Shown here: one piece after another, positions 26,490-35,378 of the stretch
Layout of the letters: each line of letters begins with the position of its first letter
How positions within the stretch are numbered: the stretch's first letter is position 1
Origin: Acidovorax radicis
GTDB lineage: Bacteria > Pseudomonadota > Gammaproteobacteria > Burkholderiales > Burkholderiaceae_C
Assembly: GCF_020510705.1 (NCBI RefSeq)
Contig: NZ_CP075184.1
Coordinates: forward strand, 2,356,001 to 2,420,000
Reading direction: 5' to 3'
Length of the DNA: 64,000 bases
Position numbers and translations under genes: made by a program
The notes under the pieces: model-generated
Database searches by the model: none
The model's input: the letters and a program-made list of their open reading frames with translations, nothing else
Told to the model about the DNA's origin: nothing

Positions 26490-27263
26490 TCAGTGGTCCT
26501 CGCCGAGATAAGCTGTTTGCACCTGCGGGTTTGCGCGCACATCGGGTGGTGTGCCGTGCGCAATCACTTCCCCATTGACCATCACGGTGAGATGGTCTGC
26601 CAGCGCAAAAACAGCATCCATGTCGTGCTCCACCAGCATGATGGCCAAGGCGGGTTTGATGCGCAGCAGCAGTTGCACCATGCGCTCCGCCTCTGCCACG
26701 CCCATGCCTGCCAGTGGCTCGTCCAGCAGCAGCACCTGGGGCTCTGTGGCCAGGGTCATGGCGATCTCCAGCTGGCGCTGCTCTCCATGGCTCATGGCAC
26801 CAGCAATGCTGGTGCCGCGATCTTGCAAGCCCGACAGCACGATGGCGCTTTCTACACGTGCGCTGACAGCTCTGTTTTTGATAGTGTTTTTGCGTGTGTC
26901 GTGCCACCACCGCAGTGGGTTCCATGGCTGCTGTGCCTCGCGGGACTGGGCGGCCAGGCGCACGTTCTCCAGCACGGTGAGCGGCATGAAGATGTTGGTT
27001 TTTTGGTAGCTGCGCGCAAGACCCTGGCGCGAGATGCGTTCGGGCGCCCAGCCTGTGGTGTCAACGCCACCCAGGCACACCTGACCTGCGGTGGGGGGCA
27101 GGTCTCCCGAGAGCAGGTTGGTGAGGGTGGATTTGCCGGCACCATTGGGGCCGATCACGGCGTGTATGTGCCCACGCCGAAGGTCGATGGACACACCATG
27201 GACTGCAGCCAGGCCTCCGAACTGCTTGGTGAGCGCGCGGGCGCTGAGCAACAGATCAGCCAT
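26490..27263 (-). CDS. LivG-type ABC ATP-binding protein (operon 1)
   Basis: The 257-aa ATPase shows Walker A GPNGAGKST, signature SHGEQRQLEIA with the canonical Gly, Walker B VLLLDEPLAGM and switch His in VEHDMDAVFAL. It carries the BCA_ABC C-terminal tail (RANPQVQTAYLGEDH). Its start overlaps the end of the permease gene by eight bases. It forms a heterodimer with the LivF-type protein encoded next. Confidence 0.92.
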   Translation of the reverse strand: MADLLLSARALTKQFGGLAAVHGVSIDLRRGHIHAVIGPNGAGKSTLTNLLSGDLPPTAGQVCLGGVDTTGWAPERISRQGLARSYQKTNIFMPLTVLENVRLAAQSREAQQPWNPLRWWHDTRKNTIKNRAVSARVESAIVLSGLQDRGTSIAGAMSHGEQRQLEIAMTLATEPQVLLLDEPLAGMGVAEAERMVQLLLRIKPALAIMLVEHDMDAVFALADHLTVMVNGEVIAHGTPPDVRANPQVQTAYLGEDH

Positions 27264-28272
27264 GTGGTCGCTCTTGAGGGGGGGGCATGGTTGTGGGCCC
27301 AACGGGTGCGCGGGACTGGCCAAACAGGCCGAGCAGCCCACGCGGCGCCACCACCACCACCAGCACAATGAATCCGCCCATCAGCAATTGCCAGTGTTTG
27401 GTCATGTCCTTGAAAACATGCAGCAGGTATTCGAAAACAAACGCCCCTACGATGGCGCCTGCGAAGTTGCCCATGCCGCCCAGTATGACCATCATGATGG
27501 CATGCGCGCTCATGTGAAACCCCATCAATTCCGGGTTCACGTAGCCGGTCTGCGCACCCCACAAATAGCCAGCCAGGCCCGCCAGAGCGCCCGCCACCGT
27601 GAACGCGGTGAGTTTGTAGCCGCGTGTGCCAAAGCCCATTGCGCGCATGCGGTGCTCATTGATGCGGATGCCTGCAAGGGCGCGACCCAGCGGGCTCCAG
27701 AGCAGTCTGCGCAGCAGGGCATACACAGCAACGACCAGAACGAGTGTGACGTAGTAAAAGGTTTTGCGCCCTTCCAGGTCGAAGGGCAGCCATCCAAAAA
27801 TAGACGCATCGGGCCGGAAGTTGATATAGATGCCGTCCGATCCGCCAAGTGCCTTGTTGTCGAAGAAGAGGTAGAACACCATCTGCGCAAATGCCATGGT
27901 GACCATGATGAAATAAATGCCGTGCGTGCGTACGACAAAAAAGCCAATCACGAGTGCCACCAGTCCCGAGCCCGCAACCGCCAGCGGCAGCGACCACCAC
28001 AGGCTGACGGGCGCGTCTGCCGGCGTGACAAAAGCAAGTGCATAGCCTGCCACGCCAAAATAGGCGGCGTGGCCCAGTGAAACGAGGCCCGTGACACCTT
28101 GCAGCAGATCCAGGCTCATCGCAAAGATGGCCATGATCATCATGCGTGTCACCATCTGCACGTAAAAATCGCTGCCTGCCACCGGAAACAACAGCAAGGC
28201 GGCAAGGCCTAGGGCCAGTGCGAACTGCACGCTGCGCGGCAGCATTTCGGTATGGGCTTTGGGTGCGCTCAT
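27256..28272 (-). CDS. LivM-type permease (operon 1)
   Basis: The 338-aa permease has about nine membrane helices and the family segments MSLDLLQGVTGLVSLGHAAYFGVAGYA, GIYFIMVTMAFAQM and the docking loop GRALAGIRINEHRMRAMGF. Length is normal for LivM. Its start overlaps the stop of the LivH-type gene (28269-28272), so the two permease subunits are translationally coupled. Confidence 0.92.
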   Translation of the reverse strand: MSAPKAHTEMLPRSVQFALALGLAALLLFPVAGSDFYVQMVTRMMIMAIFAMSLDLLQGVTGLVSLGHAAYFGVAGYALAFVTPADAPVSLWWSLPLAVAGSGLVALVIGFFVVRTHGIYFIMVTMAFAQMVFYLFFDNKALGGSDGIYINFRPDASIFGWLPFDLEGRKTFYYVTLVLVVAVYALLRRLLWSPLGRALAGIRINEHRMRAMGFGTRGYKLTAFTVAGALAGLAGYLWGAQTGYVNPELMGFHMSAHAIMMVILGGMGNFAGAIVGAFVFEYLLHVFKDMTKHWQLLMGGFIVLVVVVAPRGLLGLFGQSRAPVGPTTMPPPQERPHG

Positions 28273-29132
28273 TGTTTGAAAAGACCTTCCGGTTTCCACA
28301 GGAGCACGGCCGCCATCAGCATGTACACCAGCATGCTGGCCATGGAAGGGAGGAGAACTTTTCCGAACGTGTCCACCAGCCCCACCAACAAGGCGGCAAT
28401 GAGGGCCCCCCGCACCGATCCGATGCCGCCAATCACCACCACCACAAAACACATGATGAGCACCGACGCACCCATGTTCGGGTACACGCTGGACACGGGC
28501 GCCGCCACCATGCCGGCCACGGCTGCAAGTCCCACGCCGAGGGCAAAAACGGTGGCATGAATGAGCTTGATGTTCACCCCGAGCGACTCCGCCATGTCGC
28601 GGTTGAATGCCCCCGCGCGGATCTTCATGCCCAAGCGGGTTTTCGAGATCAGCAGATACAGACCGGCTGCGATCACGAGACAAATCCCTGACATGAACAA
28701 CCGGTAGATGGGGTAGGAGAGGGTGTCGGTGAGGGGAAGGGAGCCATCGAGCAAGGCTGGGATGGCCACCCCGTGAACTTCATCGCCCCACACGATGGAG
28801 CGCAGCTCCTCAAAGATATAGATCAGCCCGAACGTCAGCAGTACCTGGTCGAGGTGGTCTCGGTGATAAAAGTGGCGAAACAGCAGCCACTCAAGCGCAA
28901 ACCCGAAAGCCACCGCCAACAAGGTTCCGACCCCAAGCGCCCATGCCAGATTGTCGAACGCGGCCGACAGCGAATAACCGAGATAGGCGCCCAGCATGTA
29001 AAAGCTGCCGTGGGCCAGGTTGACCACCCCCATGATCCCGAAGATCAACGTAAGACCCGCTGCCAACATGAACAGCAGCAATCCGTATTGAACGCTGTTG
29101 AGCAGCTGAATGAGGAAGGTGGCGAAATCCAT
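28269..29132 (-). CDS. LivH-type permease (operon 1)
   Basis: The 287-aa permease begins with the typical FLIQLLNSVQYGLLLFMLAAGLTLIFGIMGVVNLAHGSFYM and has about eight helices. The docking loop contains GAFNRDMAESLGVN. The start at 29132 is picked because it leads straight into the conserved N-terminus; the frame extends upstream without further family similarity. It is separated from the binding-protein gene by 295 bases. Confidence 0.92.
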   Translation of the reverse strand: MDFATFLIQLLNSVQYGLLLFMLAAGLTLIFGIMGVVNLAHGSFYMLGAYLGYSLSAAFDNLAWALGVGTLLAVAFGFALEWLLFRHFYHRDHLDQVLLTFGLIYIFEELRSIVWGDEVHGVAIPALLDGSLPLTDTLSYPIYRLFMSGICLVIAAGLYLLISKTRLGMKIRAGAFNRDMAESLGVNIKLIHATVFALGVGLAAVAGMVAAPVSSVYPNMGASVLIMCFVVVVIGGIGSVRGALIAALLVGLVDTFGKVLLPSMASMLVYMLMAAVLLWKPEGLFKQ

Positions 29133-29427
29133 GGGGGCTGCAATAGGGAAGCTGGAAGCGGAAAGGGGAAGGCAAGCGAAGGATGCGGTGCGGCACTGGA
29201 TGTGTCCGCACTTTGAGTGCGGCGTACACACCATGTTGGGTCAGAGACGCGGTGTGAAAACCGCAACCCACAACCTCCTCAGATGGGCGCGCTGTGAGCG
29301 CACTATCTGGCAAAACCAGGCATTCGTTAACTGTCACTCGCGTCCACCGGGCCCTCCGCTCTTGCGGCGCAAATAAATGTGGTCGCAGCGTGGGGAATCA
29401 GCGGGGTGCGTGCTTCAGTGCGCGGGC
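29133..29427. other. Gap between binding-protein and permease genes (operon 1)
   Basis: Nearly 300 bases separate the binding-protein gene from the LivH-type gene. I see no ORF with coding character, no strong hairpin with T-tract and no dispersed repeat. Such a gap often allows higher expression of the binding protein. Confidence 0.5.
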
Positions 29428-30615
29428 TCAGCCCATTCGGCAACCGGCGCCGCTGTCCGCAAGGGCCTTGGCGGCCACGCCGATGACCTTGTTTTCCTTG
29501 TTCTCCACCTGGCGCAGGTAGATGTCCTGCACAGGGTTGTGGAATTTGCTCATGGTCCATTTTCCGCGGGGGCTGTCGATGACGGCGCCTTCCAGAGCCT
29601 TGTACAGCGCGGGCTTGGCCGACATATCGCCCTTGACCGCATTGGCGCCCTGGATCAGCAACAGGCCGGTGTCGTAGCCTTGCACGGCATACACGTCGGG
29701 TTGGCTGCGAAACGCCTTGGCGTATTCCAGTCGAAACTGTTTGTTGCGCGGCGTGTCCAGCGAGTCTGCGTAATGCATCGTGGTGACGATGCCTTCTGCT
29801 GCGGGGCCTGCCGCATCCAGAATGCCCTCGGTCAGGAAGCCTGATCCATACAGCGGAATTTTGCCTTTGAGCCCCGCCGCTGCGTAGTCCTTGATGAATT
29901 TGGCCGCCCCGCCACCGGCAAAGAAGCAGGCGACGGCATCGGGTTTGAGTGCGGCGATCTCGGTGAGAAGCGCCTGAAACTCCACGTTCGGGAACGGCAA
30001 GCCCAGCTCCTTGACAATGGTGCCGCCTGCGGCTGTATAGCTTTGCTTGAAGCCTTCCAGTGCCTCGTCGCCCGCAGCATACTTCCAGCTGATCCAGACC
30101 GCCTTTTTATGGCCCCGGTCCATCATGGCCTTGCCCAGTGCCAGCGTTGGTTGAGAGTTGGTGTAGCTCGCACGAAACACGTTGGGCGCACACAAAGAGC
30201 GCGTGGCCGCCAGCACCCCTGCGTTGGGGATCAGGTTCAGGACACCGGTGTCGCGTGCGACTTTCTGGATACCCATCTGCACACCCGAATGCACGGTGCC
30301 GATCAGCACATCGACCTTGTCGCGCTGTACGAGCTTGCTCGCGTTTTCTACGCCTTTGCTCGGCTCGGACTCGTCATCCACCTTGAACCATTCGATCTCG
30401 CGGCCACCCAGTTTTCCGCCCTGTTGGTCGATGGCCATGCGCACGCCGTTTTCGATCGCAACGCCCAACTGGGCATATGTGCCTGTGTACGGCAGCATGA
30501 AGCCTACGCGCACCTTGCCGCTTTGTGCCCGCACCATCGAGGGCAGTATCAGGCCCGAGGAGGCAGCACCTACGAGGGCTGCACTGCGGCTGAGAACAAG
30601 ACGGCGAGTTGTCAT
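29428..30615 (-). CDS. Periplasmic binding protein, LivK-like (operon 1), Tat-type signal
   Basis: The 395-aa product starts MTTRRLVLSRSAALVGAASS, a twin-arginine-like signal ending MVRA-Q. It continues with the Peripla_BP_6 fold: VGFMLPYTGTYAQLGVAIENGVRMAID, EIEWFKVDDESEPSKGVENASKLVQRDKVDVLIG and FFAGGGAAKFIKDYAAAGL. Proteins of this group bind branched-chain amino acids, amides, urea or aromatic acids, so the ligand is open. It is the first gene of the minus-strand liv-type operon. Confidence 0.9.
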   Translation of the reverse strand: MTTRRLVLSRSAALVGAASSGLILPSMVRAQSGKVRVGFMLPYTGTYAQLGVAIENGVRMAIDQQGGKLGGREIEWFKVDDESEPSKGVENASKLVQRDKVDVLIGTVHSGVQMGIQKVARDTGVLNLIPNAGVLAATRSLCAPNVFRASYTNSQPTLALGKAMMDRGHKKAVWISWKYAAGDEALEGFKQSYTAAGGTIVKELGLPFPNVEFQALLTEIAALKPDAVACFFAGGGAAKFIKDYAAAGLKGKIPLYGSGFLTEGILDAAGPAAEGIVTTMHYADSLDTPRNKQFRLEYAKAFRSQPDVYAVQGYDTGLLLIQGANAVKGDMSAKPALYKALEGAVIDSPRGKWTMSKFHNPVQDIYLRQVENKENKVIGVAAKALADSGAGCRMG

Positions 30616-30640
30616 GGGGCGGCTCCTTTGTTTAGGCTTA

Positions 30641-30653
30641 AAGTAATTTACTT
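30641..30653. promoter_or_regulatory. Palindrome upstream of liv-type operon 1
   Basis: AAGTAATTTACTT is a perfect palindrome with a central single base, 26 bases upstream of the binding-protein ATG. It is well placed for an operator or to overlap a promoter. Confidence 0.4.
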
Positions 30654-30889
30654 CAAGGCTTTGGGTGTGGGAACCTATGACTTACCCGTACCACACGTGA
30701 TGATGGCCAGGCGGTTGCGGTGTTGGCTGCGCGTTGGAGGACGAGGGGGCAGGCAACCCCAACGGGTCGTTCGCGGCAAAATGGCGGGTTTGATCGCACT
30801 GCGCCACGTTAAACCCCGTTCTGTGGCATTTTCTCGCTGAGAAACCGCTGGCGCTGCCCAAGGCTCCAAGTTTGGATCCTGTGAGACTG

Positions 30890-30905
30890 AGCGATATTTA
30901 TCGCT
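30890..30905. promoter_or_regulatory. Palindrome upstream of the HPP/CBS gene
   Basis: AGCGATATTTATCGCT is a perfect 7+2+7 palindrome 157 bases before the HPP/CBS start. A regulator-binding role is possible but not identified. Confidence 0.35.
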
Positions 30906-31061
30906 TTATCCCGCGGCGTGGGCTGTGGTTGCCGCTTTGAACGCGCTCCAACGAGCCGCCGCTTTGGGTTTGCCCATGGTGCGTATCGGCTTGCCTTTGA
31001 CGCGCGTTTTCAAAACATTTGGTCCTGGTGCGATTGCTTGTCGCGAACCGTTTGCTGTTTC

Positions 31062-32279
31062 ATGCCTCCATCTGAATTCAATCAACCTTCATCCGCGTCT
31101 CTTGTTGCACCAAGCGTTGGGGACTCCTTCTTCATCAGAGTGGGGCGCTGGCTGAGCAACTTTTGGCCTGCGCCTATCGGCATCAATGGGCGAGAACGCC
31201 TGCGTGTGATCGTTGGGGCTGTTCTTGGGGTTTTCATCACGGCATTGCTCAGTCGATGGTGGGCGGAGCACGGTGCAGCGGGCCCGTGGATGGTGGCCTC
31301 GTTGGGAGCCAGTGCTGTGTTGGTGTTCTGCATGCCGTCGAGCCCGCTCGCCCAGCCATGGCCCGTGTTGGGTGGCAGTACCTTGTCTGCGTTGGTTGGC
31401 GCGGTTTGTGCGGCCTTCATCCCCGACCCTGCTGTCGCAGGTGCTGTTGCTGTGGGGGCATCTATCGCTTTGATGGTGCCACTGCGTTGCTTGCATCCGC
31501 CCGGTGGCGCCATGGCGTTGTATGTGGTGCTGACAGCGGGTGACGGTGTGCATCTGGCCGCATTCCCCATCCTGTTCAATGTGGTCATCCTGCTGATTGC
31601 CGGGGTTGTGTACAACGGACTCACGGGCCGCAGTTATCCGCATCCGCAGCGCATCGTGCGACGCGCCAGCGTGGCCAAGGGCGCCTTTACCGCCTCTGAC
31701 GTGGATGCTGCATTGGCGCATTACAACGAGGTGCTGGACGTCAGCCGCGCCGATCTGGAAGGGCTTTTGCATCTGGCGGGGCGCGCCGCTTTTCAGCGCA
31801 CGCTGGGTGAGGTGTTGTGCTCGGACATCATGTCCCACCCGCCGTTTGCCGTGGAGGCTGGCGTTTCGCTCAAGGACGCCTGGGCGTTGATGCGGACGGA
31901 GCAAATCAAGGCGTTGCCTGTCGTGGACGGACAGCGCTTGGTGATTGGAATCGTGACCGTGGCGGATTTCATGCGTCTGGCCAATCTGGAGGTGCATGAA
32001 GGTCTGGGGCAACGTCTGCGCACCCTCGTCATGGGCCGCGCGGGTCACCCCAGCCAAGTCAAAGAAATCATGTCACACCATGTACAGGTCGCGCAAACGA
32101 CGCAACACGCCATGGACCTTGTCCCCCTGTTTTCGCAAGGTGGCCATCACCACATTCCCATCGTGGATGAGCAAGACCGACTGGTGGGGGTTATTACCCA
32201 GACCGATCTCGTGCGCACGCTGGCGACCGCCATTCAGGGGCGCGACGAGGCCAGCGGGACAGGCGGAAATCCGAAATAG
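31062..32279 (+). CDS. HPP-family membrane protein with two CBS domains
   Basis: The 405-aa product has an N-terminal HPP membrane domain of four to five helices (VIVGAVLGVFITALLSRWW, GPWMVASLGASAVLVF, LRCLHPPGGAMALYVV). The HPP motif itself is present. A linker is followed by two CBS domains (SDIMSHPPFAVEAGVSLKDAWALM and EIMSHHVQVAQTTQHAMDLVPLF). HPP proteins are linked to nitrite transport in some bacteria and plants; CBS pairs usually sense adenine nucleotides. A regulated channel or transporter is likely, substrate unknown. ATG 31062 is chosen as the first Met before the structured part. Confidence 0.85.
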   Translation: MPPSEFNQPSSASLVAPSVGDSFFIRVGRWLSNFWPAPIGINGRERLRVIVGAVLGVFITALLSRWWAEHGAAGPWMVASLGASAVLVFCMPSSPLAQPWPVLGGSTLSALVGAVCAAFIPDPAVAGAVAVGASIALMVPLRCLHPPGGAMALYVVLTAGDGVHLAAFPILFNVVILLIAGVVYNGLTGRSYPHPQRIVRRASVAKGAFTASDVDAALAHYNEVLDVSRADLEGLLHLAGRAAFQRTLGEVLCSDIMSHPPFAVEAGVSLKDAWALMRTEQIKALPVVDGQRLVIGIVTVADFMRLANLEVHEGLGQRLRTLVMGRAGHPSQVKEIMSHHVQVAQTTQHAMDLVPLFSQGGHHHIPIVDEQDRLVGVITQTDLVRTLATAIQGRDEASGTGGNPK

Positions 32280-32624
32280 CCTTGGGGGTGCAAAGGGGTG
32301 CGCAGCCACGATGCTTTTGACGCCGACGTTTCTGCTGCGCAACAGGTTGGCTACGCTCTTGGCGCTGTGGGGCAATCTTCCCCATAGGCATGGGTAGGCA
32401 TGAAGCAGTACATCGCGGTACAATTGATAGGCTATGCACAGCGCTCTGCCTGTCCATTGAAGCCGTCTCCCGGCCCTCTGCCTGATCTGCGCCCAGGGTG
32501 CAGCGACTCCAACCGCCCGCAATGCACCGTGTGTCGATGACCGACCACGTTGCTCCATCCGTGGTGGATGCCTAAAGCGTTCAGGCGCTGATCACAGAAT
32601 ATTTGTTTTGAAGAGATAAAGAAT
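32280..32624. other. Leader region upstream of infA
   Basis: The 345 bases between the HPP/CBS gene and infA hold no convincing ORF. A TACAAT hexamer near 32418 is a possible -10 element. The distance to the infA start would allow a long 5' untranslated leader, but no known riboswitch or cold-shock motif was recognised. Confidence 0.35.
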
Positions 32625-32876
32625 ATGGCCAAAGAAGAACTCATTGAAATGCAAGGTGCCGTCACGGAAGTCTTGCCTGACTCGCGTTTTCGCGTCACCC
32701 TGGAAAATGGTCACCAACTGATCGCCTACACGGGCGGCAAGATGCGCAAACACCACATCCGCATCCTGGCGGGCGACAAGGTCTCACTGGAAATGTCGCC
32801 CTATGACCTTTCAAAAGGCCGCATCACTTTCCGTCACCTGGCCGGTCGCGGCCCAGGTCCTTCGAGCAATCGTTGA
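32625..32876 (+). CDS. infA: Translation initiation factor IF-1
   Basis: The 83-aa S1-like OB-fold protein binds the ribosomal A site during initiation. It carries the family sequence [46 protein letters not shown] and [14 protein letters not shown]. The C-terminal tail ([12 protein letters not shown]) is longer than in E. coli and typical of betaproteobacterial IF-1 variants. GAAGAGATAAAG lies upstream of ATG 32625. It stands outside the ribosomal-protein operon and may be a second infA copy. Confidence 0.96.
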   Translation: MAKEELIEMQGAVTEVLPDSRFRVTLENGHQLIAYTGGKMRKHHIRILAGDKVSLEMSPYDLSKGRITFRHLAGRGPGPSSNR

Positions 32877-33027
32877 TCCTTTTTGGCCATTTTTTGACTC
32901 ACCCACCACTTCAAGGCTCGGAAGTGGATCTGTAAAACAAGTCTTGCGCCGGATGTTTTGAAAAATTTCAAAAAAAGCAGGCGTTTTACCAAAAAGCAAG
33001 AATTTGGCGAGTTAGAATACGAGCTGT

Positions 33028-33104
33028 CGGAGCGTAGCGCAGCCTGGTAGCGCATCTGCTTTGGGAGCAGAGGGTCGCGAGTTCGAATCCCGCCGCTCCG
33101 ACCA
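33028..33104 (+). tRNA. tRNA-Pro (anticodon TGG)
   Basis: The 77-base cloverleaf has acceptor CGGAGCG pairing with CGCTCCG, a D arm with AGCCTGGTAGC, anticodon loop TTTGGGA with TGG at 33062-33064, the T loop TTCGAAT, and an encoded ACCA 3' end. All arms pair well. A T-tract terminator follows at once. Confidence 0.97.
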
Positions 33105-33111
33105 ATGTTTG

Positions 33112-33144
33112 AAGGCCCTGCAACAATGTTGCAGGGCCTTTTTT
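33112..33144 (+). terminator. Intrinsic terminator of tRNA-Pro
   Basis: AAGGCCCTGCAACA and its complement TGTTGCAGGGCCTT form a long stem with a very short loop, followed by TTTTTTC. This is a strong Rho-independent terminator eight bases after the tRNA. Confidence 0.93.
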
Positions 33145-33286
33145 CTTTGGTTTTTCAAAAACCGGTTTGAAAAAATCCCGCTTGGGAGATGGAATGGTGC
33201 GAGGCGCCTGGCACCAACATCCATCTGTACCATTCGGCGTCTGGGTAGGGCCTATACCTCCATTGATCTGATTTGCTGGCCACGCA

Positions 33287-34105
33287 ATGAAACCTTCTTC
33301 GTCTGTTACCCCTATCTCTTCGGCACTAAGTGCAGTCCCGAAGATGGGTTTGGCCGCATCGACGAAACGCTACGAAACGGTCGATGCATTGCGCGGGCTG
33401 GCCATGGTGTGGATGACGGTGTTCCATTTCTGCTTTGACCTGAGCCATTTTGGGCTGTGGCCGCAAAACTTCCGCGTTGATCCGTTCTGGACGACCCAGC
33501 GCACGCTGATCGTCAGCCTCTTTCTCTTTTGTGCGGGGCTTGGGCAGGCGATCGCCTGGCACCAGGGCCAGGGGTGGTTGCGGTTTGGACGTCGCTGGAT
33601 CCAAATTGTGGGGTGCGCCTTGTTGGTATCCGCTGGGTCTTTCGTGATGTTCCCGCAAAGCTATATCTACTTCGGGGTTTTGCATGGCATGGCGGTGATG
33701 CTTGTCGTCGCAAGGTGTACGGCAGGGTGGGGGCGATGGCTTTGGCTGGGGGGGCTATTGGCCATGGCGCTGCCTCCCTTGGCGCACCATGGGCTAGGGG
33801 GCCTGGCTGATGCGGCGCCATGGTTTAACGGTCGGGCCGTCAACTGGTTGGGGTTGGTCTCCCGCAAACCGTTCACAGAAGACTATGTGCCTGTTTTCCC
33901 CTGGCTGGGTGTGTTGTGGTGGGGGCTTGCTGCAGGGCAGTGGCTTGTGACCCAAAAGCCGACGTGGATGCAGCGGCCGGTGCCCCTTGTTTTCAGCCCG
34001 CTTGCTGCGTTGGGGCGATGGAGTCTGAGTTACTACATGCTTCACCAGCCGGTCTTGATTGGTTTGGTGATGGCCTTTGTCTGGGTGAGCGGCAAAGCAG
34101 CTTGA
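33287..34105 (+). CDS. DUF1624 / heparan-alpha-glucosaminide N-acetyltransferase-like membrane protein
   Basis: The 272-aa product has a hydrophilic N-terminus, then ETVDALRGLAMVWMTVFHFCFDLSHF, the conserved start of DUF1624/acyltransferase-3-like membrane proteins, and about seven helices ending SLSYYMLHQPVLIGLVMAFVW. Relatives transfer acetyl groups to sugars, but bacterial members of this branch are mostly uncharacterised. ATG 33287 gives the whole frame; ATG 33344 (MGLAASTKRYETVDALRG) is an alternative. Confidence 0.82.
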   Translation: MKPSSSVTPISSALSAVPKMGLAASTKRYETVDALRGLAMVWMTVFHFCFDLSHFGLWPQNFRVDPFWTTQRTLIVSLFLFCAGLGQAIAWHQGQGWLRFGRRWIQIVGCALLVSAGSFVMFPQSYIYFGVLHGMAVMLVVARCTAGWGRWLWLGGLLAMALPPLAHHGLGGLADAAPWFNGRAVNWLGLVSRKPFTEDYVPVFPWLGVLWWGLAAGQWLVTQKPTWMQRPVPLVFSPLAALGRWSLSYYMLHQPVLIGLVMAFVWVSGKAA

Positions 34106-34180
34106 CAGGTATGGCTATGGCTATGGTGAGATGGCGGAAGGGCGCAGCTACTCCCTCAGGAATTTTGTGAGTACCCATAA

Positions 34181-34208
34181 AAAAACGCGACCTGGGTCGC
34201 GTTTTTTT
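34181..34208. terminator. Bidirectional terminator
   Basis: AAAAACGCGACC and GGTCGCGTTTTT pair almost perfectly with A- and T-tracts on either side, between the DUF1624 gene (plus) and the PPIase gene (minus). It can end transcription from both directions. Confidence 0.92.
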
Positions 34209-34251
34209 GTTTCAGGAATAGTCTAAAACCATTCGACCCAGATCGATCGGA

Positions 34252-35037
34252 TTATTCAACCTTGGCCTTGGCGCGCAGGTCTTCCTGGAACTTGGCCAGC
34301 TTTTGCTGCTGAAGCTGCTGGGCCACCTGGGGCTTGACTTCCTCGAGCTTGGGCAACTCTGCCTGGCGGACATCGTCAAGGCGAATCACGTGCCAGCCAA
34401 ACTGGCTCTTCACGGGGGTGTCGGTCATCTGGCCCTTTTGGAGCTTGATGAGCGCTTCAGTGAACTCACTCACGTAGCTCGACGGATTGGCCCAGTCGAG
34501 GTCGCCGCCCTTGGCGCCAGAGCCTGGATCCTTGGACTGCTTCTTGGCGATGTCTGCAAATTTGGCGCCTTTTTTGATTGAGGCGATGATGGCTTTGGCG
34601 TCCGCTTCTTTTTCGACCAGGATGTGGCTGGCCTTGTATTCCTTGCCGCTGTTGGCCGCAACGAACTTGTCGTATTCGGCCTGGATTTCAGCGTCGGTCA
34701 CAGGGTTTGCCTTTTGGTAGTCGGCAAACAACTCGCGGATCAGAATGGCTTGACGCGCCATTTCCATCTGGGTCTTGTAGTCAGCGGATGCTTCCAAGCC
34801 GCGCTTTTGCGCTTCCTGCATGAAGATTTCGCGAGCGATGACTTCTTCCTTGATCTGGGCGTCAATGTCGGGTGTCAAAGGGCGACCGGAGCGTTCCACC
34901 TGCTGCTTGAGCGCTTCTGCGCGCTCTTTGGGCACAGCCTTGCCATTCACGACGGCAATGTTCTGGGCGGAAACGGGCAGGGCCATAGAGCCCAGCACGG
35001 CAGCGGCCACGAGGCCGGACAGGAGCTGTTTCTTCAT
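34252..35037 (-). CDS. Periplasmic parvulin-type peptidyl-prolyl isomerase
   Basis: The 261-aa protein has a signal peptide (MKKQLLSGLVAAAVLGSMALPVSA-Q), an N-terminal SurA/PrsA-like chaperone region (residues 25-125) and one parvulin domain (EYKASHILVEKEADAKAIIASIKKGAKFADIAKKQS to FGWHVIRLDD). It assists folding of exported proteins. The C-terminal helix (QQLQQQKLAKFQEDLRAKAKVE) is usual for PpiC-like members. It precedes bolA on the same strand only in the transcriptional sense: bolA lies upstream, 69 bases away. Confidence 0.93.
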   Translation of the reverse strand: MKKQLLSGLVAAAVLGSMALPVSAQNIAVVNGKAVPKERAEALKQQVERSGRPLTPDIDAQIKEEVIAREIFMQEAQKRGLEASADYKTQMEMARQAILIRELFADYQKANPVTDAEIQAEYDKFVAANSGKEYKASHILVEKEADAKAIIASIKKGAKFADIAKKQSKDPGSGAKGGDLDWANPSSYVSEFTEALIKLQKGQMTDTPVKSQFGWHVIRLDDVRQAELPKLEEVKPQVAQQLQQQKLAKFQEDLRAKAKVE

Positions 35038-35106
35038 GCGAAATCCAAAAAAAGGAGAGGGTTTTTTTGCCGAGTGAAATCCGGCAACTGATGAAGTGAG
35101 GCCGGC

Positions 35107-35367
35107 TCAGAGAACTTCAATGGCGAGGGCGTGAACGCCTTGGTCAATAAATTCTTGCAGCGCATCATACACAAGCCGGTGCTGGGCTACGCGGCGCTTG
35201 CCTGTAAAGAAAGGTGACGAAATTCGTACCCGAAAATGGGTGCCAAAACCTGTGCCATTGGCGCCTGCATGGCCCGCGTGGGCGCCACTTTCGTCCACCA
35301 CTTCCAGATGGGTCGGAGTCAACCGTTTGGCCAGGGTTTCGTGCATCTGCTGAGCGAGGGTGTTCAT
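35107..35367 (-). CDS. bolA: BolA-family protein
   Basis: The 86-aa protein has the BolA fold signature: LAKRLTPTHLEVVDESGAHAGHAGANG, THFRVRISSPFFTGKRRVAQHRLVYDAL and LHALAIE-type C-terminus with conserved His residues. BolA proteins work with monothiol glutaredoxins in iron-sulphur trafficking or as regulators. ATG 35367 (MNTLAQQMHETL) is preferred over 35382. It lies immediately downstream of yciB and probably in the same transcript. Confidence 0.92.
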   Translation of the reverse strand: MNTLAQQMHETLAKRLTPTHLEVVDESGAHAGHAGANGTGFGTHFRVRISSPFFTGKRRVAQHRLVYDALQEFIDQGVHALAIEVL

Positions 35368-35378
35368 GTGCAGGGCTC

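Larger units (their letters stand above)
30616..31061. other. Divergent intergenic region with two small palindromes
   Basis: This 446-base region separates the liv-type operon 1 (minus) from the HPP/CBS gene (plus). It contains AAGTAATTTACTT at 30641-30653, just upstream of the binding-protein gene, and AGCGATATTTATCGCT at 30890-30905. Both are perfect palindromes of operator size. Frames through it do not look coding. Confidence 0.5.

Noticed and set aside
33028-33104. tRNA-Pro as an integration site
   Set aside because: No second copy of its 3' end and no integrase lie nearby; the gene has its own terminator and ordinary neighbours.
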